A DNA stretch of 64,000 nucleotides from Comamonadaceae bacterium. GTDB lineage: Bacteria; Pseudomonadota; Gammaproteobacteria; Burkholderiales; Burkholderiaceae_C. The number at the start of each line of letters is the position of its first letter. Position 1 is the first letter of the stretch. Both the position numbers and the translations under genes were made by a program. Where the stretch lies: contig JAIYBB010000012.1 of the NCBI GenBank assembly GCA_027488735.1, positions 1 to 64,000 on the forward strand, read 5' to 3'. The notes under the pieces are model-generated. The model saw nothing but the letters and a program-made list of their open reading frames with translations. It did not search any database and was not told the DNA's origin. Below are positions 36,154 through 46,073 of the stretch, in pieces.

Positions 36154-37170
36154 TCAGCGCTTGATTGATTGAGAAATTTGGTCGTACGCCGCTCCATCGG
36201 CGAAATGCTCTTCATTGGCTTTGCCCCAGCCACCAAAGGCTTTTTCAATCGTGAACAAAGGCAGCTTGGGTAATGTTTTTTCAAACTTTGCCTTGATCTT
36301 TTCGTTGATCGGCCGGTAAAAGTTTTTGGCAGCGATCTCTTGACCTTCATCGCTGTATAAGTACTGCAAATAGGCTTCGGCCACTTTGCGGGTACCTTTG
36401 CGATCAACGTTTTTATCGACCACTGTCACCGGTGGCTCAGCCAGAATGCTGATGGATGGATAAACAATATCCACCTTAGAACCGAATTCTTTTTCTAGCA
36501 AATACGCTTCGTTTTCCCAAGAAATAAACACATCGCCTTGGTTACGCTGGGCAAAAGTCACAGAAGAACCGCGTGCACCGGAGTCAAGAATTGGCACGTT
36601 GGTAAACAACTTGGTGACGAATTCTTTGGCCTTGGCGTCGCCACCGTATTTGCGTTTGGCAAACTCCCAAGCGGCCAAATAATTCCAACGCGCTCCACCA
36701 GAGGTTTTGGGGTTAGGTGTGATGACTTTGATACCAGGCTTGATCAAATCGTCCCAATCTTTGATGCCTTTGGGGTTGCCTTGACGCACAACCAAAACAA
36801 TGGTGGACGTATACGGCGAAGAGTTGTGTGGCAAACGCTTTTGCCAGTTAGGTGGAATCAAGAACGCTTGCTTATTCAATGCATCCACATCACCGGCCAA
36901 AGCCAGTGTCACCACATCTGCATCCAAGCCGTCAATCACTGAGCGTGCTTGTTTGCCAGACCCTCCGTGCGATTGTTTGATGGTGACATCTTGCCCGGTG
37001 GTAGATTTCCACTGCTTGGCGAAAGCGGCATTGAACTCGACATACAACTCACGAGTCGGGTCGTATGACACATTCAACAAGCTCACTGGGCTTTGTGCAT
37101 AGCTAATGAGCGCAATGGCAGAGAACAGCCCCGCGAAAATGTTCTTTGTCAATAAACGTCTGTTCTTCAT
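36154..37170 (-). CDS. sbp: Sulfate ABC transporter substrate-binding protein (second copy)
   Basis: A 338-residue periplasmic sulfate-binding protein. A signal peptide (about 1-26) is followed by [13 protein letters not shown] and [24 protein letters not shown], typical of Sbp/CysP. It lies downstream of cysA after a 193-base gap with its own palindrome, so it can be expressed separately. It shares the same family pattern with the copy at 40160-41161 but differs clearly in sequence, so it is an old paralogue rather than a recent duplication. Confidence 0.93.
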   Translation of the reverse strand: MKNRRLLTKNIFAGLFSAIALISYAQSPVSLLNVSYDPTRELYVEFNAAFAKQWKSTTGQDVTIKQSHGGSGKQARSVIDGLDADVVTLALAGDVDALNKQAFLIPPNWQKRLPHNSSPYTSTIVLVVRQGNPKGIKDWDDLIKPGIKVITPNPKTSGGARWNYLAAWEFAKRKYGGDAKAKEFVTKLFTNVPILDSGARGSSVTFAQRNQGDVFISWENEAYLLEKEFGSKVDIVYPSISILAEPPVTVVDKNVDRKGTRKVAEAYLQYLYSDEGQEIAAKNFYRPINEKIKAKFEKTLPKLPLFTIEKAFGGWGKANEEHFADGAAYDQISQSIKR

Positions 37171-37274
37171 TTCAATCCTTCAAATTCAATGCAATATGTC
37201 AGTGAAGGAATTGTGAAATTTCTTTGCAAAAAAGGGAACAACAGTTTTATTACTAGCTCATCACGTATGTGTCT

Positions 37275-37297
37275 TAAGCTAAAAACTCATTAGCTTA
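37275..37297. promoter_or_regulatory. Palindrome upstream of the second sbp gene
   Basis: A perfect 8-bp inverted repeat TAAGCTAA/TTAGCTTA with a 7-base spacer sits 105 bases upstream of the sbp start at 37170, in the cysA-sbp gap. Dyad spacing and position fit a LysR-type (CysB) or other activator site; no direct proof. Confidence 0.45.
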
Positions 37298-37363
37298 TGC
37301 ATCGAATTCCAGATAAAAATATATATCGAAGTCGCATGCAAGATACATATGATGTGCCAGGTT

Positions 37364-38371
37364 TTAAGCCACAAACACTTGAGACTTACGCGGCGTCAAT
37401 ACAAGCAACTCGCCTTCCACATAATGTTGTTCTCTGAATTCACTGGCTGGCATTTCAGCTTCAATGATGTCAGGCGTTGAACTGTCATCGTTTGACACCA
37501 ATTCAAGCCTGGCCATCGAGCCCACAACCAAAAAACGCTCCAAACGCGCAATGATGCCGGTGTCACCCGCAGAGTAGCGCCGTACATCCAAATCGTGGGG
37601 ACGAATATAGGTGTGCGTTTCACCTTCGTTGTTTCGTCCTTTGAATAAATTCACGTCACCTAAAAAACCATATACAAATGGATTGGCCGGGTGGTCCCAG
37701 ACTTGTTGAGGTGATCCAACTTGCTCTACCCTGCCCGCATTCATCAGGACCACTCGATCAGCAACCTCCAAGGCTTCTTCCTGATCGTGGGTGACAAAAA
37801 TACTGGTGACGTCTAATTCTTCATGAAGTCGACGCAACCAGCGACGCAAGTCTTTGCGGACCTTGGCATCCAAGGCACCAAAAGGTTCATCCAACAACAA
37901 CACACGCGGCTCGACAGCCAAGGCTCTGGCCAAAGCAATCCGCTGACGCTGACCGCCGGAGAGTTGCGATGGATATCTGTCACCCAACCAATCGAGTTGC
38001 ACCAAATTCAATAAATCATGGACTTTCTTTTGAATGGTTTTTTCATTAGGTCGTGTTTTTCTGGGGCGCACTCTCAGGCCAAACGCCACATTTTCAAAAA
38101 CCGTCATGTGTCGAAACAAAGCGTAATGTTGAAAAACGAAACCCACTTGTCTTTCTCTGACATGCAAATGGGTGGTGTCTTCGCCACTGAACGCAATCGA
38201 ACCTTGGTCTGGTGTCTCCAGCCCGGCAATGATGCGAAGAAGCGTGGTTTTTCCGCAGCCAGAGGGACCCAGTAACGCCACCAACTCGCCAGAGGCGATG
38301 TCTAAATTGACTTGGAGCAAGGCTTGAAAATCGCCAAATCGCTTGCTGATGTTTCTGATTTCAATACTCAT
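37364..38371 (-). CDS. cysA: Sulfate/thiosulfate ABC transporter ATP-binding protein CysA
   Basis: A 335-residue ATPase with Walker [10 protein letters not shown] (about 34-42), signature LSGGQRQR and Walker [17 protein letters not shown]. The C-terminal TOBE-like regulatory domain starts near IRPHDLDV. It powers sulfate import with CysT and CysW. It is 16 bases downstream of cysW. Length is slightly short of enteric CysA but complete. Confidence 0.95.
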   Translation of the reverse strand: MSIEIRNISKRFGDFQALLQVNLDIASGELVALLGPSGCGKTTLLRIIAGLETPDQGSIAFSGEDTTHLHVRERQVGFVFQHYALFRHMTVFENVAFGLRVRPRKTRPNEKTIQKKVHDLLNLVQLDWLGDRYPSQLSGGQRQRIALARALAVEPRVLLLDEPFGALDAKVRKDLRRWLRRLHEELDVTSIFVTHDQEEALEVADRVVLMNAGRVEQVGSPQQVWDHPANPFVYGFLGDVNLFKGRNNEGETHTYIRPHDLDVRRYSAGDTGIIARLERFLVVGSMARLELVSNDDSSTPDIIEAEMPASEFREQHYVEGELLVLTPRKSQVFVA

Positions 38372-38387
38372 GGGGTGATCCGGTGAT

Positions 38388-39299
38388 TTATTTCAAAGAA
38401 GTTGTAACGCGCACAGGGCGCTCGGGCGAAAGTGTCGCCAGTTCGGCCATCAGTCGCTGCTGCTTCCACTCGACCACCGACTTGATCACCAGCGTGACCA
38501 ATGCCAGTAAAGCCAACAACGAAGCGACAGAAAAAGCGGCCACCGATTGGTATTCGTTATACAAAATTTCCACATGCAGTGGCATGGTGTTCGTTTGTCC
38601 GCGAATATGACCTGACACCACAGACACTGCACCGAATTCGCCCATGGCTCTGGCGTTACACAAAATGACGCCATACAACAAACCCCATTTGATATTGGGT
38701 AATGTCACGCGCCAAAAAATCTGCCATCCACTGGCGCCGAGCACCATGGCCGCCTGTTCTTCTTCGTTGCCCTGCGCTTGCATGAGCGGAATCAGTTCAC
38801 GGGCTACGAAAGGAAACGTGACGAATACCGTCGCCAACACCATGCCCGGCACAGCAAAAATGATTTTGATGTCGTTTGCTTGTAACCAGGGCCCAAACCA
38901 ACCTTGCGCACCGAATACAAGGACATAAATCAAACCAGCCACCACAGGAGACACTGAAAATGGCAGATCAACCAACGTGGTCAACAAGGCCTTGCCGCGA
39001 AATTCAAATTTGGCAATGGCCCACGCCGCACAGACACCAAACACCAAATTCAAGGGCACGGAAATAGCGGTGATCAGCAGGGTAAGTTTGATCGCAGCCA
39101 AGGCATCAGGCTCTTGAAAAGAACTGAAAAATGCCTCATGGCCTTTTCGCAAAGCCTCGGTAAACACAGCGGCCAATGGCAGCACTAAAAATAAGGTGAC
39201 AAAAATCAGAGCAATCGCAATCAGTATGCGCTGTAACCACAGCGGCTCACCCGTGCTGTGTGCAGAGTGAACAGGCGCAGTGTGTTGAACCGAACTCAT
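38388..39299 (-). CDS. cysW: Sulfate ABC transporter permease CysW
   Basis: A 303-residue permease with six helices and the EAA loop [28 protein letters not shown] chose the ATG at 39297-39299 ([11 protein letters not shown]), whose ATGA overlaps the cysT stop. A reading 25 codons longer would run inside cysT. It forms the sulfate channel with CysT. Confidence 0.94.
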   Translation of the reverse strand: MSSVQHTAPVHSAHSTGEPLWLQRILIAIALIFVTLFLVLPLAAVFTEALRKGHEAFFSSFQEPDALAAIKLTLLITAISVPLNLVFGVCAAWAIAKFEFRGKALLTTLVDLPFSVSPVVAGLIYVLVFGAQGWFGPWLQANDIKIIFAVPGMVLATVFVTFPFVARELIPLMQAQGNEEEQAAMVLGASGWQIFWRVTLPNIKWGLLYGVILCNARAMGEFGAVSVVSGHIRGQTNTMPLHVEILYNEYQSVAAFSVASLLALLALVTLVIKSVVEWKQQRLMAELATLSPERPVRVTTSLK

Positions 39300-40159
39300 G
39301 ATGCAGCCCCGGACCTGGAACGCTGCCAAGCTTGAAGCCCGTTGATCAACAACAGCATGGCGAATGCCGCGCATAACATCACAAGCGCCACGGCGGTTGC
39401 GCCTGCATAGTCGTACTGTTCCAATTTGCTGATGATGATGAGTGGTGTGATTTCAGAAACCATAGGCATATTTCCAGCGATGAAAATCACCGATCCGTAT
39501 TCGCCAATGGCACGTGCAAATGCCATGGCAAAACCAGTCAGCAAGGCAGGCATAAGCGCAGGAAAAATCACCCGGCTAAAAGTTTGCCTGCGGGATGCGC
39601 CAAGACAGGTCGCCGCCTCCTCAAGTTCTTTCTCAATGTCTTCTAGGATGGGTTGAACCGTACGCACCACAAAAGGCAAGCCAATGAAAATCAAGGCGAT
39701 CAAAATACCATTTCGGTTGAAAGCCAACTGAATGCCGAGCGGCTCAAAATACTGTCCAATCCAACCGTTACCTGCCAGTAGCGCGGTCAGTGAAATGCCT
39801 GCAACTGCAGTGGGCAAGGCAAAAGGCAAATCTACCAAGGCGTCAACTATTTTTTTACCAAAAAATTGGTAACGCACCAGCACCCATGCCAGCAACAAAC
39901 CGAAAAACGCATTCACTGTCGCGGCGATCAAAGAAGCGCCTATGGTCAATTTGTACGAAGCAACAACCCGAGGCGCAGTGACTGCCTCCCAAAATTGCTC
40001 ACCAGTCAAATTCAAGGTTTTAAATACCAAGGCAGACAAGGGGATCAACACAATCAAACTCAAATACACCAGCGTGAAGCCCAGCGTGATGTGAAAGCCA
40101 GGCAACACACGGGCAGGTTGATGCTGCTGTTTGAACAACGACAGATTCAATGTATTCAT
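39296..40159 (-). CDS. cysT: Sulfate ABC transporter permease CysT (CysU)
   Basis: A 287-residue six-helix permease. The EAA loop reads [28 protein letters not shown]. It directly abuts the upstream sbp gene (no gap) and overlaps cysW by 4 bases, so sbp-cysT-cysW-cysA is a translationally coupled operon. Confidence 0.95.
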   Translation of the reverse strand: MNTLNLSLFKQQHQPARVLPGFHITLGFTLVYLSLIVLIPLSALVFKTLNLTGEQFWEAVTAPRVVASYKLTIGASLIAATVNAFFGLLLAWVLVRYQFFGKKIVDALVDLPFALPTAVAGISLTALLAGNGWIGQYFEPLGIQLAFNRNGILIALIFIGLPFVVRTVQPILEDIEKELEEAATCLGASRRQTFSRVIFPALMPALLTGFAMAFARAIGEYGSVIFIAGNMPMVSEITPLIIISKLEQYDYAGATAVALVMLCAAFAMLLLINGLQAWQRSRSGAAS

Positions 40160-41161
40160 TCAACGGACCGTGTACAGTTTGTCGAAAAAACCACCGTCAT
40201 TGAAATGTATTTTTTGTGCTTCAGTCATAGAGCCAAAAAAATCTGAGACCTGAAACAGTGTGATGGGCTTGAATTGCTGAGAATATTTTTTCAGCACTTG
40301 CATATGGCGCGGGCGCATCGCATGTTTGGCGGCAATTTCCTGCGCCTCCTCGCTGTACAAATAATCCAAGTAGGCTTTGGCTAATTCACCGTTGCCTTTT
40401 TTGGCAGTGCTGCGCTCCACCACTGCGACGGGGTTCTCAGACAAGATACTGATAGCGGGGTAAATAGCATCAACTTTGCCAATGCCAAATTCTTTGTCCA
40501 CAGACAGAACTTCAGATTCAAATGTGATGAGCACATCACCGATATTGCGTTGCAAGAAAACATTGGTGGCATCTCTGCCACCCTTGGCCAGCACAGGCAC
40601 ATTGGCATAGAGTTTTTTCACATAGGCTTGTGCATCAGCGTCGGAACCGCCTTTTTTGCGCACCTGGCCCCAAGCCGCCAAATAAGCCATTCGCCCATTT
40701 CCTCCAGTTTTGGGGTTGACCAAAATGACCTGAACGCCTGGCTTGATCAAATCGTCCCAATCTTTGATGCCCTTAGGGTTGCCGTTTCGGGTCAAGAACA
40801 ACATGGTTGAAGTTGTTGGTGAAGCATTGTTGGGGAATTTTTTGTTCCAATCTTTGGACACCACGCCGGTGCCCGCCAAAAAATCAATGTCGGAGGCCGT
40901 GTTCATGGTCACCACATCGGCATCTAAACCGTCATTGACCGCCCTGGCTTGGGCACTTGATCCACCATGCGATTGATCTATCTTGACATCAATGGACTTG
41001 GTTTTTTTGTAATGTGCAACAAATGCAGCGTTGTAATCTTTGTAAAACTCACGCGATACATCGTAGGAAACATTGAGCAAAGTTTGTGCATTGGCCATGA
41101 TTGATACAAAGAACACACCACCAAATAAGACCTGCTGCGCCAGAAGCTTTTTAGAAAACAT
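40160..41161 (-). CDS. sbp: Sulfate ABC transporter substrate-binding protein (first copy)
   Basis: A 333-residue periplasmic protein with a signal peptide (about 1-25; FFVSIMANA). LLNVSYDVSREFYKDYN and [21 protein letters not shown] are the sulfate-ligand motifs. It is the first gene of the import operon, divergent from tauE. Having a second Sbp at the other end of the operon suggests two ligands or affinities (sulfate, thiosulfate, possibly sulfonates). Confidence 0.94.
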   Translation of the reverse strand: MFSKKLLAQQVLFGGVFFVSIMANAQTLLNVSYDVSREFYKDYNAAFVAHYKKTKSIDVKIDQSHGGSSAQARAVNDGLDADVVTMNTASDIDFLAGTGVVSKDWNKKFPNNASPTTSTMLFLTRNGNPKGIKDWDDLIKPGVQVILVNPKTGGNGRMAYLAAWGQVRKKGGSDADAQAYVKKLYANVPVLAKGGRDATNVFLQRNIGDVLITFESEVLSVDKEFGIGKVDAIYPAISILSENPVAVVERSTAKKGNGELAKAYLDYLYSEEAQEIAAKHAMRPRHMQVLKKYSQQFKPITLFQVSDFFGSMTEAQKIHFNDGGFFDKLYTVR

Positions 41162-41235
41162 ATGTCATTCATCCCAAGTTTGAAAAAATGGATTGTTATC
41201 TTTGTGTGCGGTTTTGCCAAAGATTCTTTGGTTGT

Positions 41236-41338
41236 TTGCTTATTCCAAATGGCATAGATACTTTGAATCACTGAGCTGTCCATTGGATTACAGCCCATTA
41301 GACCGAATACACATTTGCTTATATCGAATTTGCATATA
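41236..41338. promoter_or_regulatory. Divergent sulfur promoter region with paired TTGCTTAT elements
   Basis: The 233-base gap between sbp and tauE holds two similar elements at 41236-41258 and 41315-41338. Both start TTGCTTAT and continue with AA(A)T...GCATA, the second 79 bases after the first. One sits nearer each operon. They are candidates for CysB-type activator sites. I see no clear -35/-10 pair, in keeping with an activated promoter. Confidence 0.4.
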
Positions 41339-41394
41339 TGTCCAACTAAAAAATAGTTTGCTTGCTTGCCTCCCTTGCCTATAGTTAGCTGCTC

Positions 41395-42195
41395 ATGGAA
41401 AATTTCTCATTCGCTTTTGTGCTCGCCGGGTTTGTTGTCGGCGTGATCGTAGGCCTGACAGGAGTCGGCGGCGGCTCTTTGATGACACCTTTGCTGATCT
41501 TCGGATTCGGCATCAAGCCTGCGTTTGCAGTCGGCACCGATTTGCTTTTTGCAGCAGCTACCAAATTCGGTGGCTTGCTCAATTTCGCTCGTCAACGCAT
41601 CATTCCTTGGCGTGTGGTGTTCAGTCTCAGTTTGGGCAGCGTGCCAGCCGCGCTCATCACGCTGGCGGCGTTGCACTATTTCGGCACATCCAATCCCACG
41701 GTGCAACATGCCATCACATTCTCATTGGGCATTGCCTTGTTGTTGACAGCGGCAGCCACACTTTACAAAGCCATACGCGGTCCTTTGCGACGCCAAGACA
41801 GCGCTCAAGATGAAGAGCAAACGCCCGCAGACACCACAAGCCATCCCTGGATGCCTGTGGTGTTCGGTGCGCTCATCGGTGTATTGGTCACGCTCACATC
41901 GGTGGGTGCCGGTGCCATCGGTGTCACTGTGTTGATGTTGCTTTACCCGCAGCTTCCCTTACCGCGCATCGTCGCTGCCGACATTGCGTATGCCGTGCCA
42001 CTCACGCTGGTCGCCGGTTTGGGTCACGCCTCCCTCGGTACGGTGGACTGGAGCCTGTTGGGCATGTTGCTCATCGGTTCCTTGCCCGGCATTTGGTTGG
42101 GCTCCCACTTGGTCACCCGAGTGCCTGAGCGTTTTATCCGTTCCGCCCTGTCTGTTTTGCTGGCTTGGGCCGGCACCAAATTGATTTTGATCTGA
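41395..42195 (+). CDS. TauE/SafE family sulfite or sulfonate-related anion exporter
   Basis: A 266-residue membrane protein with about eight helices and two repeated GxTGVGGG-type motifs (GLTGVGGGSLMTPLL near 18-32 and TLTSVGAGAIGVTVL near 165). Family members move sulfite, sulfoacetate or other organosulfur anions. Located 6 bases before the sulfite reductase gene, it may vent excess sulfite or import sulfur oxyanions. Direction is not knowable from sequence. Confidence 0.85.
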   Translation: MENFSFAFVLAGFVVGVIVGLTGVGGGSLMTPLLIFGFGIKPAFAVGTDLLFAAATKFGGLLNFARQRIIPWRVVFSLSLGSVPAALITLAALHYFGTSNPTVQHAITFSLGIALLLTAAATLYKAIRGPLRRQDSAQDEEQTPADTTSHPWMPVVFGALIGVLVTLTSVGAGAIGVTVLMLLYPQLPLPRIVAADIAYAVPLTLVAGLGHASLGTVDWSLLGMLLIGSLPGIWLGSHLVTRVPERFIRSALSVLLAWAGTKLILI

Positions 42196-42201
42196 CACAC
42201 C

Positions 42202-44004
42202 ATGTACCAATACACCGATTTCGATAAACGATTTGTCAAAGAACGCGCCGCGCAATACCGCGACCAGTTAGAGCGCAACCTCAGTGGCCGCTTGAGCGAC
42301 GAAGAGTTTCGTCCGCTGCGCTTGCAAAACGGCTGGTATGTGCAACGCTACGCACCTATGTTGCGCGTGGCTGTGCCCTACGGCGAACTCAACAGCGCAC
42401 AACTGCGTGTGTTGGCCACGATTGCGCGCGACTACGACACACCCGAGCCGGGTTTGTTTGAGCGCGCACAAACCACACAAGACGCGATCGGTGGTATTGC
42501 CGCTCCGGCGTTGACGAAAAATTACGCGCATTTCACCACCCGTCAAAACCTGCAATACAACTGGATTCCGCTGCACAAAAGCGCAGATGTCATGGACTTG
42601 CTGGCCAGCGTGAACATGCACGGCATTCAAACCAGCGGCAACTGCATTCGCAACATCACCAGCGATGAGCGCGCCGGTGTGGCGGTAGATGAAATTGTGG
42701 ACCCGCGCCCGTTTGCCGAAATTCTGCGCCAATGGAGCACGCTGCATCCCGAGTTCGCGTTTCTGCCGCGCAAATTCAAAATCGCGATCAGCGGTGCCCG
42801 CGATGATCGCGCTGCCACCGCTTGGCACGATGTGGGTTTGCATATGCAACGCAATGCATCAGGTGAAGTTGGTTTTCGCGTCATGGTGGGTGGCGGCATG
42901 GGGCGCACGCCCATCACAGCCAGTGTGATCCGTGAGTTTTTGCCTTGGAACCAGATTTTGAATTTTTTAGAAGCCGTGGTGCGTGTCTACAACCGCTGGG
43001 GCCGGCGCGACAATATTTACAAAGCGCGCATCAAAATTTTGGTGAAAGCCGAAGGCCCGCGCTACAAAGAAGAAGTCGAAGCCGAATACCAGCGCATCCT
43101 CACACAAGACGGTGCGCCGCACACCATCACTCAGGCTGAGTTTGACCGGGTGCAAGCTTGTTTTGCGCCTCCGGTGCTGGCTGCTCACAACGGTGTGTCT
43201 GCTGAGGCTATTCACACGCAACTGACCCAAGCTGCAGACAACAACAAAGACTTTGCACGCTGGCTGCAACAAAATGTGGCCGCACACCGTGACCCGCATT
43301 TGCGCGTTGTTACCCTTTCTTTCAAACGACTCGGTCAAGCGCCCGGCGACGCCACCGCAGATCAGTTGGATGCTGCTGCAGTTTTGGCAGACCGATTTTC
43401 TGCCGGTGAAGCCCGGGTCAGCCACGATCAAAACTTGGTCTTGCCATGGGTGGCTGCGCAAGACTTGCCAGCGCTTTACGAGCAAGCCAAATCACTGGGA
43501 TTGGCCAAACCCAATATCCGCATGTTGACCGACATGATTGCCTGCCCCGGCGGCGACTATTGCTCCTTAGCCAATGCGCGTTCGCTGCCTGTCTCAGCCG
43601 CGATCAGCGAGCGCTATCAGGATCTGGACGAATTGTTTGATTTGGGTGAAATTGATTTGCACATCAGCGGTTGTATCAACTCCTGCGGTCACCACCACAG
43701 CGGCCACATCGGTATTTTGGGTGTGGATAAAGACGGCAAGGAATGGTACCAAGTGACGTTGGGCGGCTCTGACGGCTCTGAACTCAGTGGCGCACCCAAG
43801 GCCGGTAAAGTGGTTGGGCCCTCGTTTTCATCTGCCGAAGTGGTGGATGTGATTGAAGCGGTTTTACAGGTTTACACAGACCAAAAAAACCATGGCGAAA
43901 CCTTTATCGATGCGGTCAACCGCATTGGTATCGATCCTTTCAAACTCGCCGCCAATGCTGCCCGTCACTCCTCGGACGATGAAGCCTTGAGCACCATCGA
44001 TTGA
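42202..44004 (+). CDS. cysI: Assimilatory sulfite (nitrite/sulfite) reductase hemoprotein CysI
   Basis: A 600-residue siroheme/[4Fe-4S] reductase with the duplicated ferredoxin-like half-domains of the family. Cluster ligands are visible as CPGGDYC (C-x5-C, about 450) and CINSCGHH (C-x3-C, about 490). It reduces sulfite to sulfide with six electrons. The operon gives it no CysJ flavoprotein; DUF934 follows, and a ferredoxin plus reductase lie downstream, pointing to ferredoxin as donor. Siroheme could be completed by the CbiX at 26.1 kb. Confidence 0.94.
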   Translation: MYQYTDFDKRFVKERAAQYRDQLERNLSGRLSDEEFRPLRLQNGWYVQRYAPMLRVAVPYGELNSAQLRVLATIARDYDTPEPGLFERAQTTQDAIGGIAAPALTKNYAHFTTRQNLQYNWIPLHKSADVMDLLASVNMHGIQTSGNCIRNITSDERAGVAVDEIVDPRPFAEILRQWSTLHPEFAFLPRKFKIAISGARDDRAATAWHDVGLHMQRNASGEVGFRVMVGGGMGRTPITASVIREFLPWNQILNFLEAVVRVYNRWGRRDNIYKARIKILVKAEGPRYKEEVEAEYQRILTQDGAPHTITQAEFDRVQACFAPPVLAAHNGVSAEAIHTQLTQAADNNKDFARWLQQNVAAHRDPHLRVVTLSFKRLGQAPGDATADQLDAAAVLADRFSAGEARVSHDQNLVLPWVAAQDLPALYEQAKSLGLAKPNIRMLTDMIACPGGDYCSLANARSLPVSAAISERYQDLDELFDLGEIDLHISGCINSCGHHHSGHIGILGVDKDGKEWYQVTLGGSDGSELSGAPKAGKVVGPSFSSAEVVDVIEAVLQVYTDQKNHGETFIDAVNRIGIDPFKLAANAARHSSDDEALSTID

Positions 44005-44013
44005 AAGCTCAAT

Positions 44014-44385
44014 ATGCAACTGATTTCACACACAGAACACACGACCTTGACGCACGACCATCTGCTGACATTGCCCAATGACGCCGACCCTACGCAACAG
44101 TCACTGCAAGACGTGCAAACCATTGAACTGCATTTCCCCAAATTCACCGACGGCCGCGCCTTCAGCCAAGCCTTGATGCTGCGTCGCCGTTGCGGATTCA
44201 AGGGCGACATACGCGCCACCGGCGATGTGCTGATCGATCAACTCAGCCAAATGCAACGCTGCGGTTTTTCCAGCGCGGTGTTGCGCGCCGACCAGGACAT
44301 CGCCAAGGGAAGAGAATTGCTCTCTCACTTCAGCGCTTTTTACCAAGGCGATGTGACACAGCCCCAACCTTTGTTTGCAAGATGA
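44014..44385 (+). CDS. DUF934 family protein of the sulfite reduction operon
   Basis: A 123-residue protein with the DUF934 hallmark FPKFTDGRAFSQALMLRRRCGFKG (split motif FTDGR and LRxRxGF) and GDVLIDQLSQMQRCGF. The family almost always sits between cysI and cysH in proteobacteria and is thought to take part in sulfite reduction, though its biochemical role is unproven. The stop overlaps the cysH start in ATGA. Confidence 0.9.
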   Translation: MQLISHTEHTTLTHDHLLTLPNDADPTQQSLQDVQTIELHFPKFTDGRAFSQALMLRRRCGFKGDIRATGDVLIDQLSQMQRCGFSSAVLRADQDIAKGRELLSHFSAFYQGDVTQPQPLFAR

Positions 44386-45113
44386 AACCTTTTCCCAAAG
44401 CCACCGAACTGCACGCCAAAGCCAGCGCCACATTCGCTGACAAACTGGCTGCCTCTCAGGCACAACTCAAAGCTGCAGCGCTTGAACTGCAACCGTTGAA
44501 GCAAGCCTCCAGCCTAGGCGCTGAAGACGTGGTCATCACCCACCTCATCAACAGCTTGCAATTGGATATTCCTGTGTTTGTGCTGGAAACCGGCGCATTG
44601 CACAGCGACACGCTGGCGTTGCTCGAGCGCTTGCAGGCCCATTCGCGCGCACCTGTGCAGGTGTACCGCCCGCAGCACGAAGCCGTCATCGCTTTTGTCA
44701 AACAACCGGGTCAGCAAGCCATTTATGAAAGCATGGCCAACCGCAAAGCCTGTTGCGGCATACGCAAGCTCGAACCCTTGGGTCGCGCTTTGCAAGGTCA
44801 AAAAGCTTGGATCACCGGTTTGCGCCGCGAACAATCGCAAGCGCGCGCCGAAGTGTCCGCGCAAGAAGCTGATGTGACCAACGGTTTACCCATCATCAAA
44901 CTCAACCCACTGGTCGATTGGACATGGGGCGATGTTTGGCATTACATCGCCACACACCAAGTGGACTACAACCCGCTGCATGACCAGTTTTTCCCCAGCA
45001 TTGGTTGCGCGCCTTGCACCCGAGCCATTAGCCTTGGCGAAGATTTCCGTGCCGGACGTTGGTGGTGGGAAGATGAGACCGCCAAGGAATGCGGCTTGCA
45101 TGTCAAGGCTTGA
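44382..45113 (+). CDS. cysH: Adenylylsulfate (APS) reductase CysH, Fe-S type
   Basis: A 243-residue PAPS/APS reductase. The cluster cysteines KACCGIRK (CC, about 120) and GCAPCTRA (C-x2-C, about 205) are both present, the mark of the [4Fe-4S] form that reduces APS directly. PAPS-specific enzymes lack them. This agrees with the absence of an APS kinase gene (cysC) nearby. Thioredoxin supplies electrons. I chose the ATG at 44382; earlier starts overlap DUF934. Confidence 0.93.
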   Translation: MKPFPKATELHAKASATFADKLAASQAQLKAAALELQPLKQASSLGAEDVVITHLINSLQLDIPVFVLETGALHSDTLALLERLQAHSRAPVQVYRPQHEAVIAFVKQPGQQAIYESMANRKACCGIRKLEPLGRALQGQKAWITGLRREQSQARAEVSAQEADVTNGLPIIKLNPLVDWTWGDVWHYIATHQVDYNPLHDQFFPSIGCAPCTRAISLGEDFRAGRWWWEDETAKECGLHVKA

Positions 45114-45143
45114 TGGCCTTTACAAAAATTGAACGAGAAGAAC

Positions 45144-46073
45144 ATGAACGCCAGAATACCCACAGAGTTGCACCACTTGAGCAACGCCCACTTAGACGCA
45201 CTGGAAGAAGAAACTATTTTCATCCTGCGCGAAGTCGCTGCTGCGTTTGAGCGCCCCACCCTGCTTTTTTCGGGCGGCAAAGATTCATTGGTGATGTTGA
45301 AATGCGCCGAGAAAGCCTTTGGCGTCGGTCGCATCCCTTACCCGCTGTTGATGATTGACACCGGCCACAACTTCCCTGAAGTCACAGACTTTCGCGACCT
45401 GCGCGCCAAAGAGTTGGGTGCCGAATTGATCGTTCGCAGTGTCGAAGACTCCATGAAACGCGGAACTGTTCGCTTGGCGCGTCCAGACGAATCGCGCAAT
45501 GTGCACCAATCGGTCACGCTGCTTGAAGCGATTGATGAATTCCGCTTTGATGCTCTCATTGGCGGCGCGCGCCGCGACGAAGAAAAAGCCCGCGCCAAAG
45601 AGCGCATCTTCAGCCACCGCGACAGTTTTGGTCAGTGGCAACCCAAATCGCAACGGCCTGAACTTTGGAATTTGTTCAACACGCGCTTGCACCCGGGCGA
45701 GCATTTCCGCGTCTTTCCCATTTCCAACTGGACCGAGTTGGATGTGTGGCAATACATTGCGCGCGAAAACATTGCGCTGCCTTCGCTTTACTACACACAC
45801 ACGCGAGACGTGATCGAGCGCAAAGGTTTGCTGGTGCCTGTGACCCACATGACACCGCCTCGCGACGGCGAAACCGTGCAACAACGCCAGGTTCGTTTTC
45901 GCACTGTCGGCGACATCACTTGCACCTGCCCTGTGGAGAGCACCGCGGCCACACCGGACGATATCGTCATTGAAACACTGGCCGCTGATGTCAGCGAACG
46001 CGGCGCCACCCGCATGGACGACCAGACCTCGGACGCCTCCATGGAAAAACGCAAAAAAGAGGGCTACTTCTGA
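45144..46073 (+). CDS. cysD: Sulfate adenylyltransferase subunit 2 CysD
   Basis: A 309-residue N-type ATP pyrophosphatase with the P-loop FSGGKDSLVML (about 43-53) and the C-terminal QRKKEGYF-like end KRKKEGYF. With CysN it makes APS from ATP and sulfate. I chose the ATG at 45144, with GAGAAG upstream, over a TTG five codons earlier. It overlaps cysN in TGATG. Confidence 0.95.
   Translation: MNARIPTELHHLSNAHLDALEEETIFILREVAAAFERPTLLFSGGKDSLVMLKCAEKAFGVGRIPYPLLMIDTGHNFPEVTDFRDLRAKELGAELIVRSVEDSMKRGTVRLARPDESRNVHQSVTLLEAIDEFRFDALIGGARRDEEKARAKERIFSHRDSFGQWQPKSQRPELWNLFNTRLHPGEHFRVFPISNWTELDVWQYIARENIALPSLYYTHTRDVIERKGLLVPVTHMTPPRDGETVQQRQVRFRTVGDITCTCPVESTAATPDDIVIETLAADVSERGATRMDDQTSDASMEKRKKEGYF

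Noticed and set aside
44190-44381. Upstream extension of cysH
   Set aside because: It runs inside the DUF934 gene; the ATGA overlap start at 44382 fits the family.
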